From CAYTKU01 sp964550845 (GTDB taxonomy: Bacteria > Patescibacteriota > Patescibacteriia > Magasanikbacterales > UBA922): a stretch of DNA of 64,000 nucleotides. The notes beneath the pieces were generated by a model that had not been told where the DNA came from, searched no databases, and worked only from the letters and a program-made list of their open reading frames with translations. The stretch is from assembly GCA_964550845.1 (NCBI GenBank), contig CAZKAD010000003.1:1-64000 (forward strand), in the 5' to 3' direction. Each line of letters starts with the position of its first letter. Within the stretch, counting starts at the first letter, position 1. Positions 48,486 to 56,688 of this stretch are shown here, one piece after another. The position numbers were made by a program, and so were the translations under genes.

Positions 48486-50153
48486 ATGCCTCGTCGATCG
48501 ACTCGACTTCATTTTCGAAAACTTGAAAATGGCGAAGTCATTCTTCTGAATGATAATCCAAATAGCGTCGAAGATGACGCAATCGAAGTTGTGACACGTG
48601 GAGGAAAGAGAAAACTAATTTTTGATGACGAAGATCAACCAGTTGAAGTTGATGTTCCTCCATTAGCCCAATTGAATCCTCCAGTTTCAAATATTCAAAA
48701 GAATGAGTTTGATCCACTTGAACAAACTTATATCGACTTTTACACTCTTGTAATTGGGGACGAGAAACTTTCTCGCAAACAAAGAAAATTACTCCGGGGT
48801 TATTGTAAAGAAGTGATTCAAGAGCAACCATCAGCTTTAAAGTTACTTACGAGTAACATCTTTCATTCAGATAAATTAAAGTTACTTGAAATGCTTCGAG
48901 TGTTGAAGGATAAAGATCCGGACTCAGAAGATTATCTTGATTACAAAAAAGTTTATCAAACTAAATTTGAATCTGCACAGCGAAATTTCGATGAATTGTT
49001 AAGTCTACCACCTGATCTACAACGATCTCATACCGAAGAAAAAGATCGAATCGACAAACTTGCCCAAAAGAAATCTTTTTCATTTCAAATCATCAATCTT
49101 CCTGTTGATGATGAGACTAAACGTTTCATCTATCAACGATATATTCACTATGAACGAATGGGTAATAGTGATGATGAAAAGCCAAAACTTGAACAATGGT
49201 TGAACACAGTCTTGCAGATTCCGTATAAAGTGTTTATTGATCTTCCTTCAGAACGAGAATTTTGTTTGCGTAATTTTCGAGATATTCTTGATCGGGAAAT
49301 TTATGGCATGCAAGTAGTCAAAGAGCAACTGTTGGTCTTTTTGAATACCAAATTGACCAATCCGCATGTTCAGGGATCCAATCTTGCTCTCCTTGGTCCT
49401 CCGGGAGTAGGTAAAACAAAAATTGCTCGCTTAATGGCGAAGGCACTCAATCTTCCTTTTGCTCAAGTTCCTTGCGGCGGCCTTGAATCAATCGATCGTA
49501 TCCGAGGTCATTCATATACTTATATTGGTTCTCAACCAGGTGAAATAACTTCAGCCGTCCTTTCAATGAAAGCAAACAATGGGGTTATGTTCTTTGATGA
49601 ATTTGAAAAGATTGGAAGTGAAAAAGCTCATCTGACTAATAGTTTGTACAATATTTTTCTCCATATTCTTGATCCTGAGCAAAATGGGAACTTTCATGAT
49701 GATTACCTCGGGCTTGAAATTCCGATTGATCTTTCTCGAATGTGGTTCATTCTTGCAATGAATAGTTTACCAAATTTTCAACCTTTGATTGACAGATTGT
49801 ATGTTGTTCAAGTTCCAGCATATACAATTCGAGAAAAGATTATTATCGCCCAACGACATTTAATTCCGGAGATTTTCGCTGCATTGAAACTTGATCAAAA
49901 TAGTATCATATTTACCGATGAAATTATCTCTCGTATTATTCATCACTTTAATCTATCCAGTATTCCGGGTTTGAGACAATTAAAGAATATTCTTCGAGAG
50001 ATTGTGCTAAAGATTCATTTCCTTCAAACGTCAAATCTTCAAATCTCTTTTCAATTGAAGAATATGAAACTTCCTTACAAACTTCAAGAAGAAGATCTTG
50101 ATAAACTTCAATTAAATGTGAGTAAAGAAGATCGCCCTTCAATGTGGACTTGA
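48486..50153 (+). CDS. Lon-type AAA+ ATPase lacking a protease domain
   Basis: This is a 555-residue product. The ATPase core shows Walker A GPPGVGKT (304-311), the Lon-specific pore segment CGGLESIDRIRGHSYTYIGSQPG, Walker B MFFDEFEKI (Asp371, Glu372), and sensor and arginine regions after LDPEQNGNFHDDYL. The small alpha-helical lid follows (IPEIFAALKLDQ, GLRQLKNILREIV). The protein ends there, so the Ser-Lys protease domain is absent. The N-terminal 290 residues are charged and helical. It may act as an unfoldase or chaperone, perhaps with a separate protease. The last codons are part of a 25-bp repeat. Confidence 0.85.
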   Translation: MPRRSTRLHFRKLENGEVILLNDNPNSVEDDAIEVVTRGGKRKLIFDDEDQPVEVDVPPLAQLNPPVSNIQKNEFDPLEQTYIDFYTLVIGDEKLSRKQRKLLRGYCKEVIQEQPSALKLLTSNIFHSDKLKLLEMLRVLKDKDPDSEDYLDYKKVYQTKFESAQRNFDELLSLPPDLQRSHTEEKDRIDKLAQKKSFSFQIINLPVDDETKRFIYQRYIHYERMGNSDDEKPKLEQWLNTVLQIPYKVFIDLPSEREFCLRNFRDILDREIYGMQVVKEQLLVFLNTKLTNPHVQGSNLALLGPPGVGKTKIARLMAKALNLPFAQVPCGGLESIDRIRGHSYTYIGSQPGEITSAVLSMKANNGVMFFDEFEKIGSEKAHLTNSLYNIFLHILDPEQNGNFHDDYLGLEIPIDLSRMWFILAMNSLPNFQPLIDRLYVVQVPAYTIREKIIIAQRHLIPEIFAALKLDQNSIIFTDEIISRIIHHFNLSSIPGLRQLKNILREIVLKIHFLQTSNLQISFQLKNMKLPYKLQEEDLDKLQLNVSKEDRPSMWT

Positions 50154-50212
50154 AACTCGTCCTTCACCGTGGACTTGAAACTCGTCCTTCACCGTGGACT
50201 TGAAACTCGTCC
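50142..50212. repeat. 25-bp direct repeats across a stop codon
   Basis: Three units of GTGGACTTGAAACTCGTCCT-type sequence run from the last codons of the Lon-like gene into the spacer. The stop codon (in CTTGAAAC) recurs in each unit, so the gene's end appears to have been copied by tandem duplication. Confidence 0.8.
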
Positions 50213-50215
50213 TCG

Positions 50216-50223
50216 AAAATTGA
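50216..50223 (+). promoter_or_regulatory. AAAATTGA early-promoter-like motif for DNA polymerase X
   Basis: An exact octamer lies 45 nt before the ATG at 50269, and 9 nt before a hairpin. Confidence 0.55.
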
Positions 50224-50232
50224 TTAAATTTC

Positions 50233-50258
50233 TGATTTTTGTTAATCAACAAAAATCA
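50233..50258. terminator. Hairpin before the polymerase X start
   Basis: The perfect 11-bp arms TGATTTTTGTT and AACAAAAATCA with loop AATC lie 80 nt after the Lon-like stop codon. Confidence 0.65.
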
Positions 50259-50268
50259 ATTAATAGTA

Positions 50269-51216
50269 ATGTCCTCAAAGAAAATCGAATTTGAGAGAGG
50301 AGTTCCTCGAACTGAGTTTCTCTTTCAACTTGAAGCTCTGACAAGAGCTGCGAAAGGATTTCGAAAAAGAGCATTCACCAACGCAATTGAATCACTGAAG
50401 GGAATCTCAAACGAACTCCTCTATTACAACGATCTTCATGAATTGAAGGGATTTGGAGAAGGAATGTTAAATCGGTTTCTTGAATATCAGTCAACTGGCC
50501 AACTCAAAGAGCTAATTTTTTCTGCCGAAGAACAAGAACGCAAGCGAGTACTCGATCTTTTTCAAGGTATCTATGGAGTTGGAGAAGTTACTGCAACTGT
50601 TTGGTATGAGAAAGGTTTGCGTTCACTTGAAGATTTGATTAAATTCAATATTCCCTTGACCGATCATCAACGAGTTGGATTGTATTATTACAATCAAATT
50701 AATTCGCGAATTGAGCGAAAAGAGATTGATGAATTTAACCAACAACTTCAAAAGAAAGTTGTTGAGTTTAATCAAGAAAATAAGGTACAAATTGAAATGA
50801 AAATATGTGGTAGCTATCTTCGAGGTAAAACGACTTCTGGTGATATTGATGTAATCGTTCGAGAAAAGAATGATCAGTTACCTTGTTTAATTGATAGTCT
50901 ATTGAAATATTTATATCCACTTGTTCGACATATTCTTGGTCAAGGTAATGTTAAAATTTTGACTCTTGGAGGATCAACAGATATCCATCGAAGAATCGAC
51001 TTTGAACTCGTTGAGAATGCAAGATGGCCATTTGCCTTATTGTATTTCACTGGTTCAAAAGATTTTAATCGACAAATGAGAGAGATTGCAAAAAAGAAAG
51101 GTCTTCTTCTCAATCAACGAGGCTTATTTTACGGCAATCAAGAATTTCTTTACAAAGAAGAAAAAGATATTTTTGATGCCCTCGGAATGACTTACTTATC
51201 TCCTGAACAACGATAA
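50269..51216 (+). CDS. Family X DNA polymerase (Pol beta-like)
   Basis: This is a 315-residue product from the ATG at 50269; a frame from a TTG at 50239 would begin inside a hairpin. Two helix-hairpin-helix motifs are seen (LHELKGFGEGMLNRFLEY and GIYGVGEVTATVWYEKG). The catalytic palm has CGSYLRGKTTSGDIDVIV and a third Asp in RRIDFELV, followed by the thumb segment WPFALLYFTGSKDFNRQMR. This is the complete Pol beta core, without a lyase BRCT extension. It would fill gaps in base-excision repair. AAAATTGA suggests early expression. Confidence 0.9.
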   Translation: MSSKKIEFERGVPRTEFLFQLEALTRAAKGFRKRAFTNAIESLKGISNELLYYNDLHELKGFGEGMLNRFLEYQSTGQLKELIFSAEEQERKRVLDLFQGIYGVGEVTATVWYEKGLRSLEDLIKFNIPLTDHQRVGLYYYNQINSRIERKEIDEFNQQLQKKVVEFNQENKVQIEMKICGSYLRGKTTSGDIDVIVREKNDQLPCLIDSLLKYLYPLVRHILGQGNVKILTLGGSTDIHRRIDFELVENARWPFALLYFTGSKDFNRQMREIAKKKGLLLNQRGLFYGNQEFLYKEEKDIFDALGMTYLSPEQR

Positions 51217-51241
51217 CCTCCTTCTCCTTTCGAGGAAAAGG

Positions 51242-51249
51242 AAAATTGA
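51242..51249 (+). promoter_or_regulatory. AAAATTGA early-promoter-like motif
   Basis: An exact octamer lies 34 nt before the ATG at 51284. Confidence 0.55.
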
Positions 51250-51283
51250 TTTATTTTGGAAACAAACGGGGAAAAATAAATCA

Positions 51284-52195
51284 ATGACGTCAACTCTTCA
51301 GTTTCCGAAGCGACTCGAAGAACATGGAATTAAGATTGTTTTTGCGATCGAGAAACCAATCGTCACAATAAGTCATGACAATGTAAACGATTTTACAGTT
51401 GACTTTACCGATGAAAAAGCAAGTTTAACCAATCCTAAAGGACGTTTAACTCGAGGTTGTCGTAAAGAGACAATGAATAAGGGCGAAGAAGGCGATTGGT
51501 ATTTTCTTCGTTCAAACAATGGTATCTATACAATTCGCAGCAGATGTGATTGGCAAGTAATTGATCCAAATGGTAAGCCAATATTCAAGCTGGATCATTT
51601 TCCTCAACGATGTCCCACAATCTCTCCTTCTGGAAGATATATTTCTTACGTGATATGCTCTCGTGTCATCGAAAAGACTAAAAGTATACTCATTGATCTT
51701 CAAGATCAAAAGATTTTTGAATATATAGGATTACCGGCTAACTTTTCACCAGATGAAAAGTATTTTGCTTATCCTCTTGTGAATGAGGTGTTTGTTTGCA
51801 CTACTAAAGATAAGAAGCTTGTTATCCAACATTCTTTTTCAAAATACAATCCTCACATTAACACTGTTCTTTTGTCTAACACTCATATCGTCATTATTTG
51901 GAGAGGCTTGCATGGAACTATAAAAGTAATGAAAATTGGTGAAAAAAATGTCACACATACTGATCAATCAGCATATTACCATATTCACTCTCATCTTTAT
52001 TCTGATGGAACTCTATTATCTGTTGGAACAGATGAAATTAAAAAGATCAAGTTTAATTTTGAAGAACCGAAGATTGAATCAGTTCCTCCAAATATCGAGA
52101 TGAATCAAAAAGACGATTCGGTTCCTTCAAATATCGAGATGAATCAAAAAGACGATTCGGTTCCTCCAAATATCGAGATGAATCAAAACGTTTGA
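51284..52195 (+). CDS. Beta-propeller-like protein with 13-residue C-terminal repeats
   Basis: This is a 303-residue product. The body shows short strands with W/F-P/S-x-G and D-x-K endings typical of propeller blades (PTISPSGRYISYVICS, ANFSPDEKYFAYPLV, LYSDGTLLSVGTDEI). Four to five blades may be present, but no WD motif is kept. The C-terminus has three copies of SVPPNIEMNQKDD from a 39-bp DNA repeat. A palindromic element is read in frame at SLTNPKGRLT. Function is unknown; propellers usually bind partner proteins. Confidence 0.55.
   Translation: MTSTLQFPKRLEEHGIKIVFAIEKPIVTISHDNVNDFTVDFTDEKASLTNPKGRLTRGCRKETMNKGEEGDWYFLRSNNGIYTIRSRCDWQVIDPNGKPIFKLDHFPQRCPTISPSGRYISYVICSRVIEKTKSILIDLQDQKIFEYIGLPANFSPDEKYFAYPLVNEVFVCTTKDKKLVIQHSFSKYNPHINTVLLSNTHIVIIWRGLHGTIKVMKIGEKNVTHTDQSAYYHIHSHLYSDGTLLSVGTDEIKKIKFNFEEPKIESVPPNIEMNQKDDSVPSNIEMNQKDDSVPPNIEMNQNV
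51423..51450. repeat. Palindromic element inside an ORF
   Basis: GTTTAACCAATCC-TAAA-GGACGTTTAAC is a full consensus copy translated as LTNPKGRLT in the propeller-like protein. Confidence 0.85.
52082..52191 (+). repeat. 39-bp tandem repeat, about 2.8 copies
   Basis: The unit gttcctccaaatatcgagat starts at 52082, 52121 and 52160, coding SVPPNIEMNQKDD repeats at the protein end. Confidence 0.95.
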
Positions 52196-52199
52196 ACAT

Positions 52200-52225
52200 T
52201 TTAATCATCCTTTGGGATGATTAAA
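52200..52225. terminator. Hairpin between convergent genes
   Basis: The perfect 11-bp arms TTTAATCATCC and GGATGATTAAA with loop TTTG are followed by a palindromic element. Confidence 0.75.
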
Positions 52226-52245
52226 CGTCCTTTGGGACTGGTTAA
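52221..52245. repeat. Palindromic element
   Basis: TTAAACGTCC-TTTG-GGACTGGTTAA sits directly beside the hairpin, near the stop codon of the minus-strand gene. Confidence 0.8.
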
Positions 52246-53231
52246 GTATAAAACTCTTTACGAATTTTCTTCGGAAAAAGATCTTGTAAAGTATCAACTA
52301 ATTCGGAGTCGTGTTCAATCAAACATTGTAAACATTCTCGTTTATCTATTTTATTTGCACGAAGTAATATTTCGAGTTCATCTGGATGTTCGATTAAGTG
52401 TTCAGAAAATGGACATTCAAGAAAGATAAATAAATCAAGGGAGAAATGATATCTCAATATCTTTTCCCAAAGAGGATGACTCTTCGAAAAATATTCAAAG
52501 AAAATTTCAATCTGAAAACCACCAAAAGAATTGAAGGAAGTAAACCTGGTTAAAGACAAATTCCATCTTTGATTAATGTCATCAAGAATTTGATCTCCTG
52601 GGAAATATTTCTTTATCATTTGATACCATCGGTGATAATCAATAAAAGTAAAGTTTAGCGATTGCAAAAAAAGTAGGAAAATTTTCGCCTCGATACTAAC
52701 TCCATATTCCAAATAAACTGTTCCAGCTTGATGAATATCTTCGGCTAGATTCATAAAAATAAATTTAATATCATCAAACGAAAGTACATCCTGTTTTCGT
52801 TTATACTTCAAGAGTAAATTAAGCAAGTGATATTTTTCTGATACAATTACATATACTGAGTATTCGTGCAAAAGTTTAAATCCAGAAATGCAATAATTAT
52901 TTACCAATGAAAAAATATAATCTATCATTTCCGGTGAAGATAAATCGATGCAATGATAACTTGTATGCAAAGGTGACCAATAAAATGCGGTTATGTCTCC
53001 GCGGATATATTTTTGTGCCGTTTTAATAAAAAGATCATCTGGGAAATAACATATCAAACCTCTTGGATAAATGGCTTGTAATTTATCTGCTTGGGAGAGA
53101 TCAACAAAATTGGTAATTAACAAAAATAATCTTGGATCATACAAATCTTTTGTTAAAAAAGAATTCCAATTTGTCTCTCGATTAGATAAACCTGACGCAA
53201 TTAATTGAATCAAACGGTCAGAAATTGACAT
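52242..53231 (-). CDS. Unknown protein with N-terminal LYDPRLFLLI module
   Basis: This is a 329-residue product. Residues 24-42 read SFLTKDLYDPRLFLLITNF, the module found at the C-terminus of other proteins in this window. The remainder is a helix-rich repeat-like region (IDYIFSLVNNYCISGFKLLHEYSVYVIVSEKYHLLNLLLK), compatible with ankyrin-like or other solenoid helices but without clear consensus. No catalytic motif was seen. The start codon is next to a perfect hairpin. Confidence 0.6.
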   Translation of the reverse strand: MSISDRLIQLIASGLSNRETNWNSFLTKDLYDPRLFLLITNFVDLSQADKLQAIYPRGLICYFPDDLFIKTAQKYIRGDITAFYWSPLHTSYHCIDLSSPEMIDYIFSLVNNYCISGFKLLHEYSVYVIVSEKYHLLNLLLKYKRKQDVLSFDDIKFIFMNLAEDIHQAGTVYLEYGVSIEAKIFLLFLQSLNFTFIDYHRWYQMIKKYFPGDQILDDINQRWNLSLTRFTSFNSFGGFQIEIFFEYFSKSHPLWEKILRYHFSLDLFIFLECPFSEHLIEHPDELEILLRANKIDKRECLQCLIEHDSELVDTLQDLFPKKIRKEFYT

Positions 53232-53260
53232 TTCTTAAAGGATTCATCCTTTAAGAGAAA
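53231..53260. terminator. Hairpin filling a tandem intergenic gap
   Basis: The arms TTTCTTAAAGGA and TCCTTTAAGAGAAA with loop TTCA fill the entire gap between a stop codon and the next ATG. Confidence 0.75.
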
Positions 53261-53875
53261 TTATTTATCTTTGGTCAAGAACTTTGTTTTACCTTTCGTC
53301 GTAAGGGCAATAAATTCGATGCCAAATGCGACAAATTTTTGCATTGCTTGAAGAGAGTCATATGCTTCGATGTGAATCGATAAATTTTGATTCGGAATAG
53401 GAGTATCAAAAGAAAACTTCATCGGTGGATTTTCAATATAGGCGAGTAAATAATCAGTTTCTTCCAATGTTGATGATTTTGTGGTCAATCCCATTTTGAC
53501 ATCTCGAATTGACCATGGAATAGAATGTGTTATTTCTCGAATCAATTGGAAAGATTGTGCTTTCGGAATTGTAATTTTTTGTCCAGGTTCAAGTAAAAAA
53601 TTTACTCTGACTGTGACACCATCAAGATTTTTCTTTTCCGCATCTCCAAGATAGATATCAAGTAGTGAAATGTAAAAATCTCTACCCATTAAAAGAGGAA
53701 GTTCGAAGAAATTCCATTGTTGATTCGCACATGATCGGATTTGACTAAGAAGATTCTTAACGGAAAGAGGGAAACTAATCGGATTGCATGAAAATTTTCT
53801 ACCGTATAAAGATAAGTCTTTTTCTTCATTCGGTAAATCCCAGAGTCGAATAATCTTTTGAGATGAATTATTCAT
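53261..53875 (-). CDS. Unknown strand-rich protein
   Basis: This is a 204-residue product with strand and turn features (VTVRVNFLLEPGQKITIPKA, NLSIHIEAYDSLQAMQKFVAFGIEFIAL) and a short basic end. No family was recognised. The upstream gap carries two tandem palindromic elements. Confidence 0.55.
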   Translation of the reverse strand: MNNSSQKIIRLWDLPNEEKDLSLYGRKFSCNPISFPLSVKNLLSQIRSCANQQWNFFELPLLMGRDFYISLLDIYLGDAEKKNLDGVTVRVNFLLEPGQKITIPKAQSFQLIREITHSIPWSIRDVKMGLTTKSSTLEETDYLLAYIENPPMKFSFDTPIPNQNLSIHIEAYDSLQAMQKFVAFGIEFIALTTKGKTKFLTKDK

Positions 53876-53895
53876 TTGAATGATTCGATAAAGTG

Positions 53896-53954
53896 TTTAA
53901 CTAGTCCCGAAGGACGTTTAACCAATTCAAAAAGTCCCGAAGGACGTTTAACCG
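53896..53954. repeat. Two tandem palindromic elements
   Basis: Two near-identical units, AGTCCCGAAGGACGTTTAACC, are separated by AATTCAAAA, 3' of the beta-helix gene. Confidence 0.85.
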
Positions 53955-53972
53955 TTTCTCTTCAAAGACTTC

Positions 53973-54698
53973 TTAAACCTCACTCAACTTAACATTCTCA
54001 TTGCCTTCAAATCCAGTAGCTCCAATTGCGACACAAGAAAATCGGCTTGTCTTACCAGGACCGACTTTAATATTCCGATTACCAATCAAAGTACAACGAA
54101 TCAAGTGAATCTCTGAATTTTGGTCAACCGAGAGCAAATCTTGATCGTCACTTGACAATTTGCAATTGTCAAAGAAGACAAATGCCGATGAATTTTTCAC
54201 GCAGTCGATAAACGAACACTTCTCAGCAATCCATTTTCCAGAGATTTCCGATTGCCCTTCAAATTCATTATTATCAAGGAAGCCGTCTCCTTTGCCTTGA
54301 AAAGAGGTGATGGACGAGTTTTCAAGCGATAACATACTTTTTTCTTCTGTGTCGAGATGATCGACACACAGATAACTTGCTTGCCGAGAACTCGCTTGAT
54401 TAAAGATACATTTATTAACTGCCACATTTTGAATGATACCAGTTCCATTGACTGAAAGTTGATCAATTCGAATCATTGATGCTACACCTTTCCCCTCAAT
54501 GTGAATTTGATCTGGAATGGTAACTTTTTCTTCATATTTACCCGGATAAATTTGGATGATATCTCCAGGTTTCGCCGCCGAACAAGCAGCTTCAATTGAT
54601 TGATATTGATCTGGTACAATTAAATTTTTGCTCTGGGAGCTTGGAGCTTTTGCAAAGAATTGCGTCCTTTGGTGCAAATCAACGAGACGAAACGCCAT
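53973..54698 (-). CDS. Right-handed beta-helix (pectin-lyase-like) protein
   Basis: This is a 241-residue product from the ATG at 54698. The start, LIVPDQYQSIEAACSAAKPGDIIQIYPGKYEEKV, matches the first coil of pectin-esterase and related beta-helix proteins, where parallel coils stack. Later coils carry ISGKWIAEKCSFIDCV, FVFFDNCKLSSDDQDLLSV and IHLIRCTLIGNRNIKVG. The catalytic Asp pairs of pectinases are not evident. Such folds occur in viral surface and host-binding proteins. Enzyme activity is not supported. Confidence 0.65.
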   Translation of the reverse strand: MAFRLVDLHQRTQFFAKAPSSQSKNLIVPDQYQSIEAACSAAKPGDIIQIYPGKYEEKVTIPDQIHIEGKGVASMIRIDQLSVNGTGIIQNVAVNKCIFNQASSRQASYLCVDHLDTEEKSMLSLENSSITSFQGKGDGFLDNNEFEGQSEISGKWIAEKCSFIDCVKNSSAFVFFDNCKLSSDDQDLLSVDQNSEIHLIRCTLIGNRNIKVGPGKTSRFSCVAIGATGFEGNENVKLSEV

Positions 54699-54796
54699 CA
54701 CACTTTTAGAGAATAAGAATTTTAAGAGAAGATTTTTAATGAAAAGATTTTTGAACTACCGAAAGGAAGTGGCTAGTTTTATCTCAAATACACAAG

Positions 54797-54822
54797 TTAA
54801 ACGTCTCTTCAAGACTGGTTAG
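54797..54822. repeat. Palindromic element at a start codon
   Basis: AGTTAAACGTCTCTTCAAGACTGGTTAG ends one base before the histidine kinase ATG, in a divergent gap where no transcript should end. Confidence 0.7.
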
Positions 54823-56628
54823 ATGCCTCTTCGCAAACTGGCTTTCTATGTGAATCAACTTGTTTCGACCTCTCTAAATGATTTCTTCTTGAATTGTCTC
54901 AAGGAAATTCAAGAACAGACAAAATCTAATTCGGCGAATCTTCGGGTCTTTAACGGTCCGACAATTCAAACCTCAACAGATTCAATTGAAACAAATATTC
55001 ATTCGGAGAAAGCAATCATTACGCGATCTATTTATTTTGACGAAAAAGAATCATGGATACCCTTATTATCTGGAGATAAAGTCTGTGGTCTAATTGGCTT
55101 ACTCAGTCCAAAAGAGCGTCCAAATCAGTTTGTTGAACAACTAATCAACTTAATTGTTGCTCGAATTCTATCGATCAAGAAAGAATTACCAAATGATTCT
55201 TTTATCTCGAACATGAGTCATGAATTGAGAAATCCTTTGAACGGGTTACTGGGATATCTTCAAATTCTTGAATCATCGGGGTTAAATTCTGCTCAACAAG
55301 GATATCTCTACTCGGCACAAAAATGCGGTTTGAGTTTAATTCGAGTCGTCAACGATATCTTAGATTACTCAAAACTAATGTCAGGTAAAATGAAGTTAAA
55401 CGTACAAATTACCAATTTGTATGATTTACTTGGTTTTGTCGAAGAAACTCTCCATATTTCAATCCAAGAAAAAGGACACACTTTTACCCTCTTTTTTCAT
55501 CCAGATGTCCCAAAGATGATTTTAACCGATTCTCAAAAATTAGCTCAGATTTGTATTAATCTGCTAAGTAATGCAATTAAATTCACACCGGCGAAAGGAA
55601 AAATTAACTTTGAAGTAAATCTGATGATCAAAGAAAAAGAATATCTTATCTTTAAGATTGCCGATACTGGTTGTGGCATTTCAAAAATTCAATCGGATGA
55701 ATTGTTTCGAACTTTTACTCGACTTCATCATTCAAGAGAAGAGGGAACAGGGCTTGGATTAGTTATTTCGAAAAAACTAACCGAATTGCTCTCAGGAACT
55801 ATTCGTCTTGAAAAATCTTCATCTGAAGGTTCGGAATTTGTTTTTGAAATTCCACTTCAGAGAGCTCAAGAAGTTCGAAGTTCTCAACTTGGATTTAAGA
55901 AAGAAGTTTGTTTATTTGTTTCAGAGAAAGTTCAAACAGAATTAAATCCACTGCTATTACGATGGGGAATGAAAGTATTTAATGTTCAATCTTTTTCAGA
56001 ACTTTTAACAATCTTGAGCAGTTATGTATATGATTTTGAACTTGTCATTCTTGAAGATGGAGAAAAAGAATTTGAACAAAATTCGAATAAGATTTGGGAA
56101 ATTTGTCCAAAAATTCCAATTATACATGCCTGTAAAATCTTACCTCAAAAGAAGAGTGACTCATATTTTCATCTGCTTAATTTTACTCCAACAGAATTGT
56201 ACAATTGTATTGCAAGGGCCTTGGAAAATTCTCTCTATTTGAAAAAGAAAAATTCGATTCGACTTGATCTGAAGAAAAAGATTTTGATTGCTGAAGATGA
56301 TCCAAGTGGAAGGGAAATTTTGTCTAGATTACTCCAATCAATTGGTTTCTCGGAAATTGATTGTGCCGAAGATGGTCTTCAAGCCTTGAATATGATTCAA
56401 AAGAAAAGTTATTCTTACTTATTCATTGATTTGAAAATGCCGGTTATTGACGGGTATGAAGTAATTACCACAATAAATAAGAAACCAAATAAGACAATGA
56501 AATTAATTTGTGTTTCAGCATCTGTTACAGATGAAGATAAACAATTTTGTCAAAAAGCATCTGTTCCATTTCTTGCAAAACCGGTTCAATTTCGAAATCT
56601 ACAAGACTTGATGGTTTCATTGAGTTAG
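54823..56628 (+). CDS. Soluble hybrid histidine kinase
   Basis: This is a 601-residue product. Residues 1-120 look like a GAF-type sensor domain. HisKA follows with the H-box FISNMSHELRNPLNG (His133). The HATPase has an N-box (LLSNAIKF, Asn250), DTGCGI (281-286) and GTGLGL (308-313). Residues about 355-480 look like a decayed receiver, and residues 487-601 are a full receiver with EDD (491-493), phospho-acceptor Asp536 in FIDLKMP and Lys586. No membrane segment or signal peptide is seen, so it would act in the cytosol. Hybrid kinases are known in the phaeovirus EsV-1 but are rare in viruses. Confidence 0.9.
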   Translation: MPLRKLAFYVNQLVSTSLNDFFLNCLKEIQEQTKSNSANLRVFNGPTIQTSTDSIETNIHSEKAIITRSIYFDEKESWIPLLSGDKVCGLIGLLSPKERPNQFVEQLINLIVARILSIKKELPNDSFISNMSHELRNPLNGLLGYLQILESSGLNSAQQGYLYSAQKCGLSLIRVVNDILDYSKLMSGKMKLNVQITNLYDLLGFVEETLHISIQEKGHTFTLFFHPDVPKMILTDSQKLAQICINLLSNAIKFTPAKGKINFEVNLMIKEKEYLIFKIADTGCGISKIQSDELFRTFTRLHHSREEGTGLGLVISKKLTELLSGTIRLEKSSSEGSEFVFEIPLQRAQEVRSSQLGFKKEVCLFVSEKVQTELNPLLLRWGMKVFNVQSFSELLTILSSYVYDFELVILEDGEKEFEQNSNKIWEICPKIPIIHACKILPQKKSDSYFHLLNFTPTELYNCIARALENSLYLKKKNSIRLDLKKKILIAEDDPSGREILSRLLQSIGFSEIDCAEDGLQALNMIQKKSYSYLFIDLKMPVIDGYEVITTINKKPNKTMKLICVSASVTDEDKQFCQKASVPFLAKPVQFRNLQDLMVSLS

Positions 56629-56688
56629 AAATTGATGTTTGCGAAGAAAAAAGTTGATGGGTAGTCAATCAGAAATTTGATTTTTGAC

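Noticed and set aside
53973..54698. Pectinesterase enzyme activity
   Set aside because: The first coil matches the fold, but catalytic residues of pectinesterases were not found.
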